DNA of 15,822 nt from Candidatus Peribacteraceae bacterium. GTDB taxonomy: Bacteria; Patescibacteriota; Gracilibacteria; Peribacterales; Peribacteraceae. Each line of letters starts with the position of its first letter. Position 1 is the stretch's first letter. The notes under the pieces are model-generated. The model worked only from the letters and a program-made list of their open reading frames with translations, ran no database searches and had not been told where the DNA came from. Below are positions 1 to 6,700 of the stretch, piece after piece. The stretch lies in assembly GCA_028717505.1 (NCBI GenBank), contig JAQUNQ010000003.1, positions 1 to 15,822 of the forward strand. Reading direction: 5' to 3'. The position numbers and the translations under genes were made by a program.

Positions 1-18
1 GAACAGGCTCATGGCCGC

Positions 19-462
19 TCAAGACTCCAAATCACGGATACGCCTCTCGTGCCGTCCGCCCTCGAAATCCGTCGCGAGGAAGATATCGACGAAACGCAGG
101 GCATCCTCCGGCTTGGTCAGGCGGCCACCGAGACTCAGGACATTAGCATCGTTGTGCGCACGGGCGAGGCGGGCCGTCTCGTCGCTGTAGACGAGGGCGG
201 CACGGATGCCGCGTACTTTGTTGGCCGCCATCGCCTCGCCGTTGCCGCTCCCCCCGAAGATGATCCCCGGGCACCCCTGCTCGAGCACGGCGGCGCACCC
301 GCTGCGGATGATCGCAGGGTAATCCACGGACTCCTCGGAGAAGGTCCCGACATCGAGGACATCGATTCCCCGCGCCATGAGGTGCTTCTTCACCGCCTCT
401 TTGAGGGCGAAGCCGGCATGATCGGCGGCGAGGACGACGCGAGACGGTTGCTCCATGGCCAT
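19..462 (-). CDS. rpiB: Ribose-5-phosphate isomerase B (RpiB/LacAB family)
   Basis: Predicted to interconvert ribose 5-phosphate and ribulose 5-phosphate in the cytoplasmic pentose phosphate pathway. The 147-aa protein has the family's DHAGF motif near residue 14, VDYP near 46, GGSGNGEAMAANKV at 70-83 and AHNDANVLSLGGR at 102-114. The Cys that serves as base in E. coli RpiB (ICGTGIG) is replaced by Gly. Glu76 in SGNGE matches the catalytic Glu of the mycobacterial type, so this should be a Cys-independent isomerase. A GTG at 483 would add seven residues, but it sits inside the AAGGAGG and lacks spacing. The ATG at 462 follows AAGG by 8 nt and is preferred; an ATG at 456 is also possible. The gene is divergent from tpiA. 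A further ATG at 12..10 (minus), 6 nt after the stop, may begin another gene outside the window. Confidence 0.93.
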   Translation of the reverse strand: MAMEQPSRVVLAADHAGFALKEAVKKHLMARGIDVLDVGTFSEESVDYPAIIRSGCAAVLEQGCPGIIFGGSGNGEAMAANKVRGIRAALVYSDETARLARAHNDANVLSLGGRLTKPEDALRFVDIFLATDFEGGRHERRIRDLES

Positions 463-503
463 TCGATGGTACCTTAAGGACACCTCCTTCCGAAAGCTCC
501 TCC

Positions 504-1223
504 ATGGTCAAGCGCCTTCTCATCGCGGCGAACTGGAAGATGAACCCGCCCCCCGAAGGGTCTCTCCTCCCCGCTTCCCCCTACCTGGAACACGCTGCGG
601 TGGATGTGATCGTCCTGCCCGGCCACCTCGATCTCGAGCGCTGCATCGCCGCCCGTCTCATCACTGGAGGGCAGTATGGCCACCCCGAGCCGAAGGGTGC
701 GCACACGGGAGACGTGAGCATCCAGATGCTTGCCCGGCTCGGCTGCCGCTATGTCCTCTGCGGTCACTCCGAGCGCCGTCGGGACCACCATGAATCCTCC
801 GCTTTCGTCATGGAGCAAGTCGTGGCGGCACTGGAAGCGAATATCCATCCTATTCTCTGTGTGGGTGAAACACTGGAGGAACGCGAGGCGGGGAAGGAGC
901 ACGAGGTGGTCAAGCATCAATTGAAGGGTCTCCCGGAACACGGAGAGATCACCATTGCCTACGAGCCCGTGTGGGCCATCGGTACGGGCAAGACAGCCAC
1001 GCCGCAACAGGCGCAGGCCATGCATGCCTTCATCCGCCCGCTTCTGCCGAAGGACCTCCATGCTGCGACGCGCATCCTCTACGGCGGCTCGATGAACAAG
1101 GACAACGCGGAGGCGCTCCTCCTGCGGCCGGATATCGACGGAGGGCTCATCGGCGGTGCCTCGCTCAAGCCTGAGGAGTTCGCCGCCATCGTGAAGATCG
1201 CGGAAGGGATCACGAAGAAATGA
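504..1223 (+). CDS. tpiA: Triosephosphate isomerase
   Basis: Interconverts dihydroxyacetone phosphate and glyceraldehyde 3-phosphate in cytoplasmic glycolysis/gluconeogenesis. All catalytic elements are visible: ANWKMN with Asn10 and Lys12, CGHSERR with electrophilic His88, AYEPVWAIGTGKTA with base Glu154 and the flexible loop 6 behind it, YGGSM at 193-197 and the phosphate-binding GGLIGGAS at 213-220. At 239 aa it is about ten residues shorter than most bacterial TIMs. The loss is in the segment after NWKMN, where helix 1 is replaced by a short Pro-rich stretch. The start is the only ATG that keeps the NWKMN strand. There is no Shine-Dalgarno; the start is preceded by GCTCCTCC. The gene converges on the membrane protein gene with 9 bp between stop codons, so no separate terminator fits there. 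Confidence 0.97.
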   Translation: MVKRLLIAANWKMNPPPEGSLLPASPYLEHAAVDVIVLPGHLDLERCIAARLITGGQYGHPEPKGAHTGDVSIQMLARLGCRYVLCGHSERRRDHHESSAFVMEQVVAALEANIHPILCVGETLEEREAGKEHEVVKHQLKGLPEHGEITIAYEPVWAIGTGKTATPQQAQAMHAFIRPLLPKDLHAATRILYGGSMNKDNAEALLLRPDIDGGLIGGASLKPEEFAAIVKIAEGITKK

Positions 1224-1232
1224 ACAGCATCC

Positions 1233-2069
1233 TCAGGACTTCCTCGGATTCTGCATGACCGTGAGGGCGAGCTGCACCATGAAGATCGTCATGTAGGCAG
1301 AGGCGAGCGTGGTGACGATGGGGCTCACGAGTCTCCCGATGGTGCCGAAGAGGGCGAGGGCCATCGCGATGATTATGAGGAGAACCACCACGAGAATTCC
1401 CATGACTACGGCATTCCCGAAGATCTTGCCCCAGTAACCGCGGGTGCTCTTATAGCTCATGCTGGCACTCTCGAAGACGCCCTTCTTGTCCCGCACGAGG
1501 AAGACCGGCGCACAGAGGAAGCGGGGGAGGAGGATGATCCCCGTGATGAAACCAATGAAAGGAATCCAGACAAAGCTGCGGATGGCCACCCAGAGCCACA
1601 ACCCGATGAGCGGGAGGACGACCCCGAGCGACTCCGTGAAGAGGGCTTTGTACTGTGTCTTCTGCTTCAAGACGATGACGAGGAAATAGGCGGATGCGAT
1701 GACGCTGACGAGGAGCACGAAGAGTGAGTAGCCACCCGCCGCCTGCATGGAACGCATCCATATCCCCGCCACATTCTTGCCGATTGCCGCCTCATCGAGG
1801 CCGCTCTGCTCCTGTACCCGCTTCAAAATATCCTGCATGGCAGACGTATCTCCCTGCTCATAGCGTCGCTGGAGGTCCTGCAGATCCTGTACTTCAATCC
1901 CCATGCGTTGGAAGGTGCCATCGACTTCGCGCTGCATGCGCCCCAAGAGGAGCTGCTGGCCGAAGCCCAGCACGAGACCGAAGACAACCGCGCCGACGAG
2001 GAGGAGTATGAAATATTTCCGGAAGAGCGCGAGGCTCTGTCCGAGGAGTTCTCCGAGAGGAGTCGCCAT
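1233..2069 (-). CDS. Multi-pass membrane protein, unknown function
   Basis: I do not recognise a named family. The 278-aa protein has a hydrophobic segment at about 18-38, then a soluble stretch at about 42-100 rich in Gln, Glu, Arg and Leu that looks helical or coiled-coil (repeated DLQ, RRYEQ, LKRVQEQ). Further hydrophobic segments follow near 112-135, 148-168, 170-190, 215-245 and 250-270. The overall look (N-terminal helix, glycine-rich FIGFITGIILLPRF, a charged loop with RDKKGVFES, then two long helices) resembles generic YciC/DUF-type integral membrane proteins. It lies 36 nt downstream of dprA on the same strand and is probably cotranscribed. The 18 nt before the ATG are all pyrimidine in the mRNA and contain no Shine-Dalgarno. 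A role in DNA uptake cannot be inferred from the neighbour alone. Confidence 0.8.
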   Translation of the reverse strand: MATPLGELLGQSLALFRKYFILLLVGAVVFGLVLGFGQQLLLGRMQREVDGTFQRMGIEVQDLQDLQRRYEQGDTSAMQDILKRVQEQSGLDEAAIGKNVAGIWMRSMQAAGGYSLFVLLVSVIASAYFLVIVLKQKTQYKALFTESLGVVLPLIGLWLWVAIRSFVWIPFIGFITGIILLPRFLCAPVFLVRDKKGVFESASMSYKSTRGYWGKIFGNAVVMGILVVVLLIIIAMALALFGTIGRLVSPIVTTLASAYMTIFMVQLALTVMQNPRKS

Positions 2070-2105
2070 GAAAAGAAGGGGGAAAGGTTGAGGCTCACTC
2101 TACCA

Positions 2106-3218
2106 TTATTTCCCGGCAGGGGAACAGCGCACCCATGCTCCTCCACCGCAATGCTTCACGGCACCATTCAGCTCCAAGACCGTCAAGGTGGCGCTGACCC
2201 CGGCAGCCAGCAGACCGGACCGCTCCACGAGCATATCCACCGTCTGAGGCATGGTTGAGAGGACCTTGCAGAGCGCAGCCTCCTCAGCGTTCTGCGGCTC
2301 GTAGACCACGGCCCCTTCTTCCGGAACCACGATTTTCAATTCGATGAGAATATCGGCGGGAGCGCTCACCAGCTTCGCCACGCCCCGTGACAGGAGCTGG
2401 TGACTGCCTGCGTAGTTCGGGTCGAAGATCTGCCCGGGAACGGCAAAGACCTCCCTCCCGTAATCCAGCGCCAGATCCGCCGTGATGAGCGCGCCGCTTC
2501 CCTCTCCGGCCTCGAGGACAACCGTCCCGAGCGAGAGGCCGGCAATGATGCGATTGCGGGCGGGAAAGGTGAACTTGTCCGGCGAGGTGTCGAGGGGAAA
2601 CTCCGAGAGAATGACCCCTCCGCCCGCCACGATCTTGTCTGCCAGCCGCGCATTGCTCGCGGGAAAAACTGATGCGAGACCGTTGCCGAGTACCGCGACC
2701 GTCTTTCCTCCTGCACGGAGCGTTTCCTCCGCCACTGCAGCGTCGATCCCCAAGGCAAGGCCGCTCACCGTCACCGTCCCCGCCTGCACGAGCGCCGGAA
2801 CGAAGTGCTCCACGGCGCGCCGCCCATAGGGGGACATCTCGCGGGTCCCCACGAGGGCGATGCAGGGCTGCTCGAGGATGGAGAGATCACCACGCTCGTA
2901 CAGGAAGAGCGGCGGATCTCCAATCTCCCGCAACTTCGCGGGATATGCCGGATCCTCGATCGTGAGGAACCGGAGGGAGCGGCTTTTGAGTTCGCGCTCG
3001 TAAGCGGCAGGGTCGAATTCCTCGAGACGGTTCAATGTCTTGTAGATTGTTTCCTGGCGGCAGCCGAGGGACCGGAGCATCTCCTCGTCGATGGACTGCA
3101 GGGCCTTCTCCAGGTCGCCGTAGACGCGCCTCAGGGCCTCTGCGCGCTTGGCGTTGAGGACATTGAGCCAGGACCAGGTGAGGGCCACGGTGCGATCCAT
3201 GGGGGAAGAGCATACCAT
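2106..3218 (-). CDS. dprA: DNA-processing protein DprA (Smf)
   Basis: Binds incoming single-stranded DNA in the cytoplasm and loads RecA during natural transformation. In 370-aa numbering it shows an N-terminal helix-hairpin-helix-like region (15-60), then the Rossmann-like DprA core: ALVGTREMSPYGRRA (121-135), SGLALGIDAAVAEETL (152-167), the FPARNRIIAGLS signature (218-229), GSGALITADLALDYGREVFAVPG (240-262) and a SHQLLSRGVAKLV segment. A C-terminal winged-helix-like domain (about 300-365) follows. Length matches full-size DprA proteins. The outer ATG at 3218 lies 1 nt after GGAG, which is unusable as a ribosome site. The ATG at 3200 follows a CTCTTCCCCC tract of the type seen before most genes here, so the 364-aa form is likely the real one. 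No comEC or comF is visible in the window. Confidence 0.95.
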   Translation of the reverse strand: MVCSSPMDRTVALTWSWLNVLNAKRAEALRRVYGDLEKALQSIDEEMLRSLGCRQETIYKTLNRLEEFDPAAYERELKSRSLRFLTIEDPAYPAKLREIGDPPLFLYERGDLSILEQPCIALVGTREMSPYGRRAVEHFVPALVQAGTVTVSGLALGIDAAVAEETLRAGGKTVAVLGNGLASVFPASNARLADKIVAGGGVILSEFPLDTSPDKFTFPARNRIIAGLSLGTVVLEAGEGSGALITADLALDYGREVFAVPGQIFDPNYAGSHQLLSRGVAKLVSAPADILIELKIVVPEEGAVVYEPQNAEEAALCKVLSTMPQTVDMLVERSGLLAAGVSATLTVLELNGAVKHCGGGAWVRCSPAGK

Positions 3219-3340
3219 GCTCCGAAGCCCCGATTTTTGTTTCCAGTTTCTGGTTTTTTGGACAGAAATAACCTACTATCGGGAACGAGGCCATTTTGTC
3301 CTTTGCTTCGCTCTTTCACGGAGAAAAACCCCGTCGCGAA

Positions 3341-3422
3341 GGCAAGCTCCGCTTGCCTGGAGCGACCCCTCTCAAAGGGAAAGGGGTGCTCGTGAGGGGA
3401 AAACCGCAGGTTTGCCACTCAC
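3341..3422. repeat. Cluster of three hairpins upstream of tRNA-Thr
   Basis: Three adjacent inverted repeats fill the gap between dprA and the tRNA. GGCAAGC/GCTTGCC lies at 3341-3347/3351-3357. ACCCCT/AGGGGT lies at 3365-3370/3382-3387. GTGAG/CTCAC at 3392-3396/3418-3422 encloses AAACC/GGTTT. No U-run follows any of them. They could be a dispersed intergenic repeat or 5'-leader structure of the tRNA precursor. The remaining dprA-tRNA gap (3219-3340) shows no convincing promoter. Confidence 0.5.
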
Positions 3423-3429
3423 GCCTCGC

Positions 3430-3505
3430 GCCGCCCTAGCTCAGCTGGTAGAGCATCGGTATCGTAAACCGAGGGTCGTGGGTTCGAATCCCATGGGCGG
3501 CTCCA
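3430..3505 (+). tRNA. tRNA-Thr (anticodon CGT), CCA encoded
   Basis: The full cloverleaf can be drawn. The acceptor stem GCCGCCC/GGGCGGC is perfect (3430-3436/3495-3501). The D stem is GCTC/GAGC. The anticodon stem TCGGT/ACCGA encloses loop ATCGTAA with anticodon CGT at 3463-3465, which reads ACG (Thr). The T arm is GTGGG-TTCGAAT-CCCAT. The discriminator is T3502 and the genomic CCA occupies 3503-3505. No promoter is evident close upstream. Confidence 0.97.
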
Positions 3506-3530
3506 CTCACTTCCACACCACCGAAATTTC

Positions 3531-3559
3531 TTTACACTGCCCGGTGCCGGGTCTAGCAT
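3531..3559 (+). promoter_or_regulatory. Sigma70-type promoter of the orphan leader unit
   Basis: The -35 TTTACA (3531-3536) and -10 TAGCAT (3554-3559) are separated by exactly 17 bp. Expected initiation at A3566 or A3568 falls on or within 2 nt of the ATG at 3568, so the transcript would be leaderless or nearly so. Confidence 0.6.
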
Positions 3560-3567
3560 GCCCGCAC

Positions 3568-3624
3568 ATGACGAAGGCTCGCGTCACCACGAAGACTGCC
3601 AAGCGTGCTCACCTGCAACGCTGA
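3568..3624 (+). CDS. Putative 18-aa Thr/Arg/Lys-rich leader peptide
   Basis: The ATG at 3568 sits almost at the predicted transcription start, and the frame ends in TGA at 3622-3624 inside the antiterminator block. The peptide is MTKARVTTKTAKRAHLQR. Four of 18 residues are Thr (codons ACG, ACC, ACG, ACT) and six are Lys or Arg. The two ACG codons are those read by the adjacent tRNA-Thr(CGT). There is no Shine-Dalgarno, as expected for a leaderless message. Such a short frame can occur by chance. Support comes from its position relative to promoter, antiterminator and terminator, not from homology. A small basic peptide with an independent function is the alternative. Confidence 0.35.
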   Translation: MTKARVTTKTAKRAHLQR

Positions 3625-3652
3625 GGTTCGCGTGTGTGAACGGCCCTCATGA

Positions 3653-3678
3653 GCAACCTCAGCGGAGGTTGCTTTTTT
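3653..3678 (+). terminator. Rho-independent terminator of the leader unit
   Basis: A perfect 8-bp stem GCAACCTC (3653-3660)/GAGGTTGC (3665-3672) with a 4-nt loop AGCG is followed directly by six T (3673-3678). Its 5' arm is also the target of the upstream antiterminator block. Confidence 0.88.
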
Positions 3679-3702
3679 ATGCCCTCTTTCCATGAATGAA
3701 AT

Positions 3703-3733
3703 AAAAAGACACCCTCTCTTCGAGGGTGTCTTT
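3703..3733 (-). terminator. Terminator of the giant secreted-protein gene
   Basis: A perfect 12-bp inverted repeat, AAAGACACCCTC (3705-3716)/GAGGGTGTCTTT (3722-3733), has a 5-nt loop. On the minus strand it is followed by a U-run (3707-3703) and lies 21 nt after the stop codon. On the plus strand only TTT follows, so it may also stop readthrough from the leader unit, less efficiently. Confidence 0.88.
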
Positions 3734-3754
3734 CCTACGCGAACGATAGTGCGC

Positions 3755-6700
3755 TCAGCCACGCAAGGTGATCGAGGAGACCGTGGTATCCGGGTATTCG
3801 ATCCAGTAGAAGAAGGATGCCTGGCTTTCATCCATATCGGCCCACATGACGTGGCTTTCTCCGGGCAGCACGCCCGTCTCGTCTTTCGTGGAATCGGTGA
3901 AGTTCGTCAGGGAAACCTGCAGGATGCTCGCCCCTCCGCTCGCTGCCGCAGTGTTGGCATTGGTGATGTTCGCCTGGAGGTACAGCGTGAGCATCTCGCC
4001 GGAAGGAATCTCCACATCAGCTCCTTCTTCGTCGAGGTTGACGCACTCCAGAAGGAACGTGCCTGATGCAGTCCCTATAATCTCCTCCCCCTTTGTCGTG
4101 TACGGCGCGCAGTCGATGGCAATGGAGCTATCGTTCATGTTGTAAATTTTGAATCCGGATGCATCCATCGCGACATTGGACGCGTTCACCGTGAAGATGA
4201 GGTCGGTCATGACGACACGATTGAGACCGTATTTCGTGTTCGTATTGGAAAAGGCATTGAAGTTGAAGCCGCCGATATTCGCTATCCCGGACGGGACTGT
4301 TCCCGTGGCCCCGAGCGCATTCGAAATCGAGCTGGTCTTGGCACCAATGACGATATTCTCCTCACCGATAATGCGCTGATTTGCCATGGGCGCAGAGACC
4401 CCGAGGAAGATTTCGCCTTCCGCAGTGGTGTCTCCATCATTGGCTGTGAGGTTTTCCGCGGAGATGCGGCCGCGCGCATGGACAGCCCCCTCGCCGGTCG
4501 ACTCGTCCGCAAGGGCGCGCTCGTGGACGAAGAGCGTGAAGGAGTCGAAGCTTTCGCCGCCCTCTGCGTCGGACTTCACGCGTGCGCGGACGAGGACGTT
4601 CGCATCCCCGCCCTTCGGCACAATGAGCTGTTGGCTGTTCATCACGGCACAGAATGTCCTGATAGGCTGGCCATCGTTCTCCGTGGGCACTTGGGCACTG
4701 CCGCAGTTGCCCGCTGTGGCGAAGGCCGTCGTCTCCCCGTCATGGAACAATTCCAGCACATCCACGGAGACGGGGGAGGAATCGAGCGTGCTGATCTGGA
4801 GATCCGTCACATCGATATCCTCCATATCGGCATGGAAACGCAGCCGGAGGAGCGGATCAGAGAGCGCCCCTGCGAGGATCTGGCGCGGGCGAAGAGGCGT
4901 GGAATCCTTGGTCACATAGAGATCACCATGGTCCACGAGTATCCATCGAGTGGAATCCGTTGTTCCGAGGTCGATATCACAGGTGTCCGCCGGACAAACG
5001 CCTCCGTTGAGACGAATGCCCGAGAGAGTAGTGCCATCTGCCAGTACTTCAGCCATGACCGCATTGTTATCTGCATCATCAAACTTCAGCTGCAAGCCCC
5101 CCTCCACGAGAGCTGCTGCAACATCGCCATGAACCTCAAAGACCACTGTCTCTTCTATCGGAAGGACGTACCCGCCGGTGGGGAAATTACTGAAGATGAC
5201 AGAGCCGTCAACGGGCAGGATGCCGTCCTGGAGGATGGTATCCACTGTCCGGTCAGCATCGGTATCCACCCAGAGAGCATAATTGTGCGCATTGGCAGTA
5301 TTGCCGCTCTGTGCCTTGAAGACAGCCTGCGTGAGCAGGAGATCCTCATTCCCCCTTGCACGCGCCTCGAAGCGGAGCAGGGTGATACCGCTCTGGTTGC
5401 TCACCGCGGTATCGGAGGTGGCCAGCGACTTCACCTGCACCGCAAGGTGCCGCTCCTCAGCTTGGAGCGTCCACACGGTGGTGGGAGCTGTCGTGACCGT
5501 AATGTCGCAGGCCTCCTCGAGGCAGGTGCCATCCACGGCGATGCCTTCGAGAGCTTCCATGGTATTCGCGCCTTCCGCATCAATGAAGGACGAATCCTCC
5601 AGATCAAACTTTGTGGCGAACGTATGCGTTTGCGTCAGATTCTCTGAGACGACGCCGCGAATTTCGAAGATGGTCGGCACGCCTTCGGCAAGGGCGATCC
5701 CCAGACAGTCATCCGAAGGCACGCAGACCCCCTGACATATTTCCGGACAATCTTGCTGACCAGCCGTCTCACAGACAGGCGAGCAGGAGAAGTAGGAACA
5801 TTCGGTGCCTGCCACACAGTCGCTTGGCGAGTAGCAGACCGGGCCCGTTGGCTGGCAATTGTCGCAACCATCGTTTGGATCGTTGTTCCCGTCATCACAT
5901 GCCTCACCCGGCTCCACGATGCCATTGCCGCAGACCAGTCCGACCGAGGAACTAGAAGAGGAGGAAGAACTCTGCATACAAACTCCCGAGCACACTTGCG
6001 GGCAATTCTGCTGGCCCGCTGTTTCGCAGACCGGTGTGCAGGTCCAGTGGGCGCATTGCTGGCCACTTGGACAATCGCTCAAGGAGTAGCAGACAGGGCC
6101 CGTTGGCTGGCAATTGTCGCAACCATCGTTTGGATCGTTGTTCCCGTCATCACATGTCTCTCCCGGCTCCACGATGCCATTGCCGCAGACCGATCCGATG
6201 GAGCTGGAGGAAGAAGAGGACGGTAAGCAACCCACCGAACAATTGCAGATGTTTTCACCCTCTCCGCACAATCCATCACCGCACCGCGTACAGGTGAATA
6301 CCCCCTCCTGCAGGATACACATGTCCCCACCCTCCAGGACGACGACGCTGATACTCGTCAGCCCCTCGCAGCAGGGAGGACTATTTGGGACCACGGGGCC
6401 ATGCTGCCCCTCCCCGATACAGGTAGCGGGGAAGCAGGCGCACCCGGTCTCCACACTGCAGGTCTGCCACGACTGGCAGGGATTCAGGACGTCGTCGATG
6501 TTGACATCGCAATTCTCTCCGGGATCGAGCTGACCATTGCCACACAAGGCAACGGAGGAGCTGCTCGAAGAGGAAGAGATTGCCACGCACTGGCAGGTGG
6601 CATAGTTGCACTGCGTCCCCGGATGCGTGACAGCACAGGGAACATTGACGTTCGCCTCACACTGCTCCCCCGCATTCAGCTTGCTGTTCCCGCAGGTTCC

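Larger units (their letters stand above)
3566..3678 (+). ncRNA. Orphan attenuator-like leader RNA (candidate)
   Basis: A self-contained unit of about 110 nt with a promoter at one end and an intrinsic terminator at the other. It encodes an 18-codon frame. CGCTGAGGTT at 3619-3628, which spans the frame's stop codon, is perfectly complementary to AACCTCAGCG at 3655-3664, the 5' arm and loop of the terminator. Pairing of these two blocks would prevent the terminator from forming. Ribosome arrival at the stop codon would mask the first block and favour termination; stalling upstream would favour readthrough. No plus-strand gene follows, so it could equally be a free small RNA. It matches no tmRNA, SRP or 6S consensus that I can see. 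Function is inferred only. Confidence 0.5.

Noticed and set aside
1..12. Possible start of another minus-strand gene (ATG AGC CTG TTC)
   Set aside because: Four codons at the window edge are not enough to support a feature; noted under rpiB only.
463..483. GTG start for RpiB adding seven residues
   Set aside because: The GTG overlaps its own AAGGAGG, so no spacing remains. ATG 462 has AAGG at 8 nt.
1224..1232. Terminator between tpiA and the membrane protein gene
   Set aside because: Only 9 bp separate the two stop codons and no hairpin/U-run is visible there.
4478..5647. 389-aa open frame on the plus strand
   Set aside because: Antisense to the C-terminal sandwich region of the giant protein, with no recognisable protein features.
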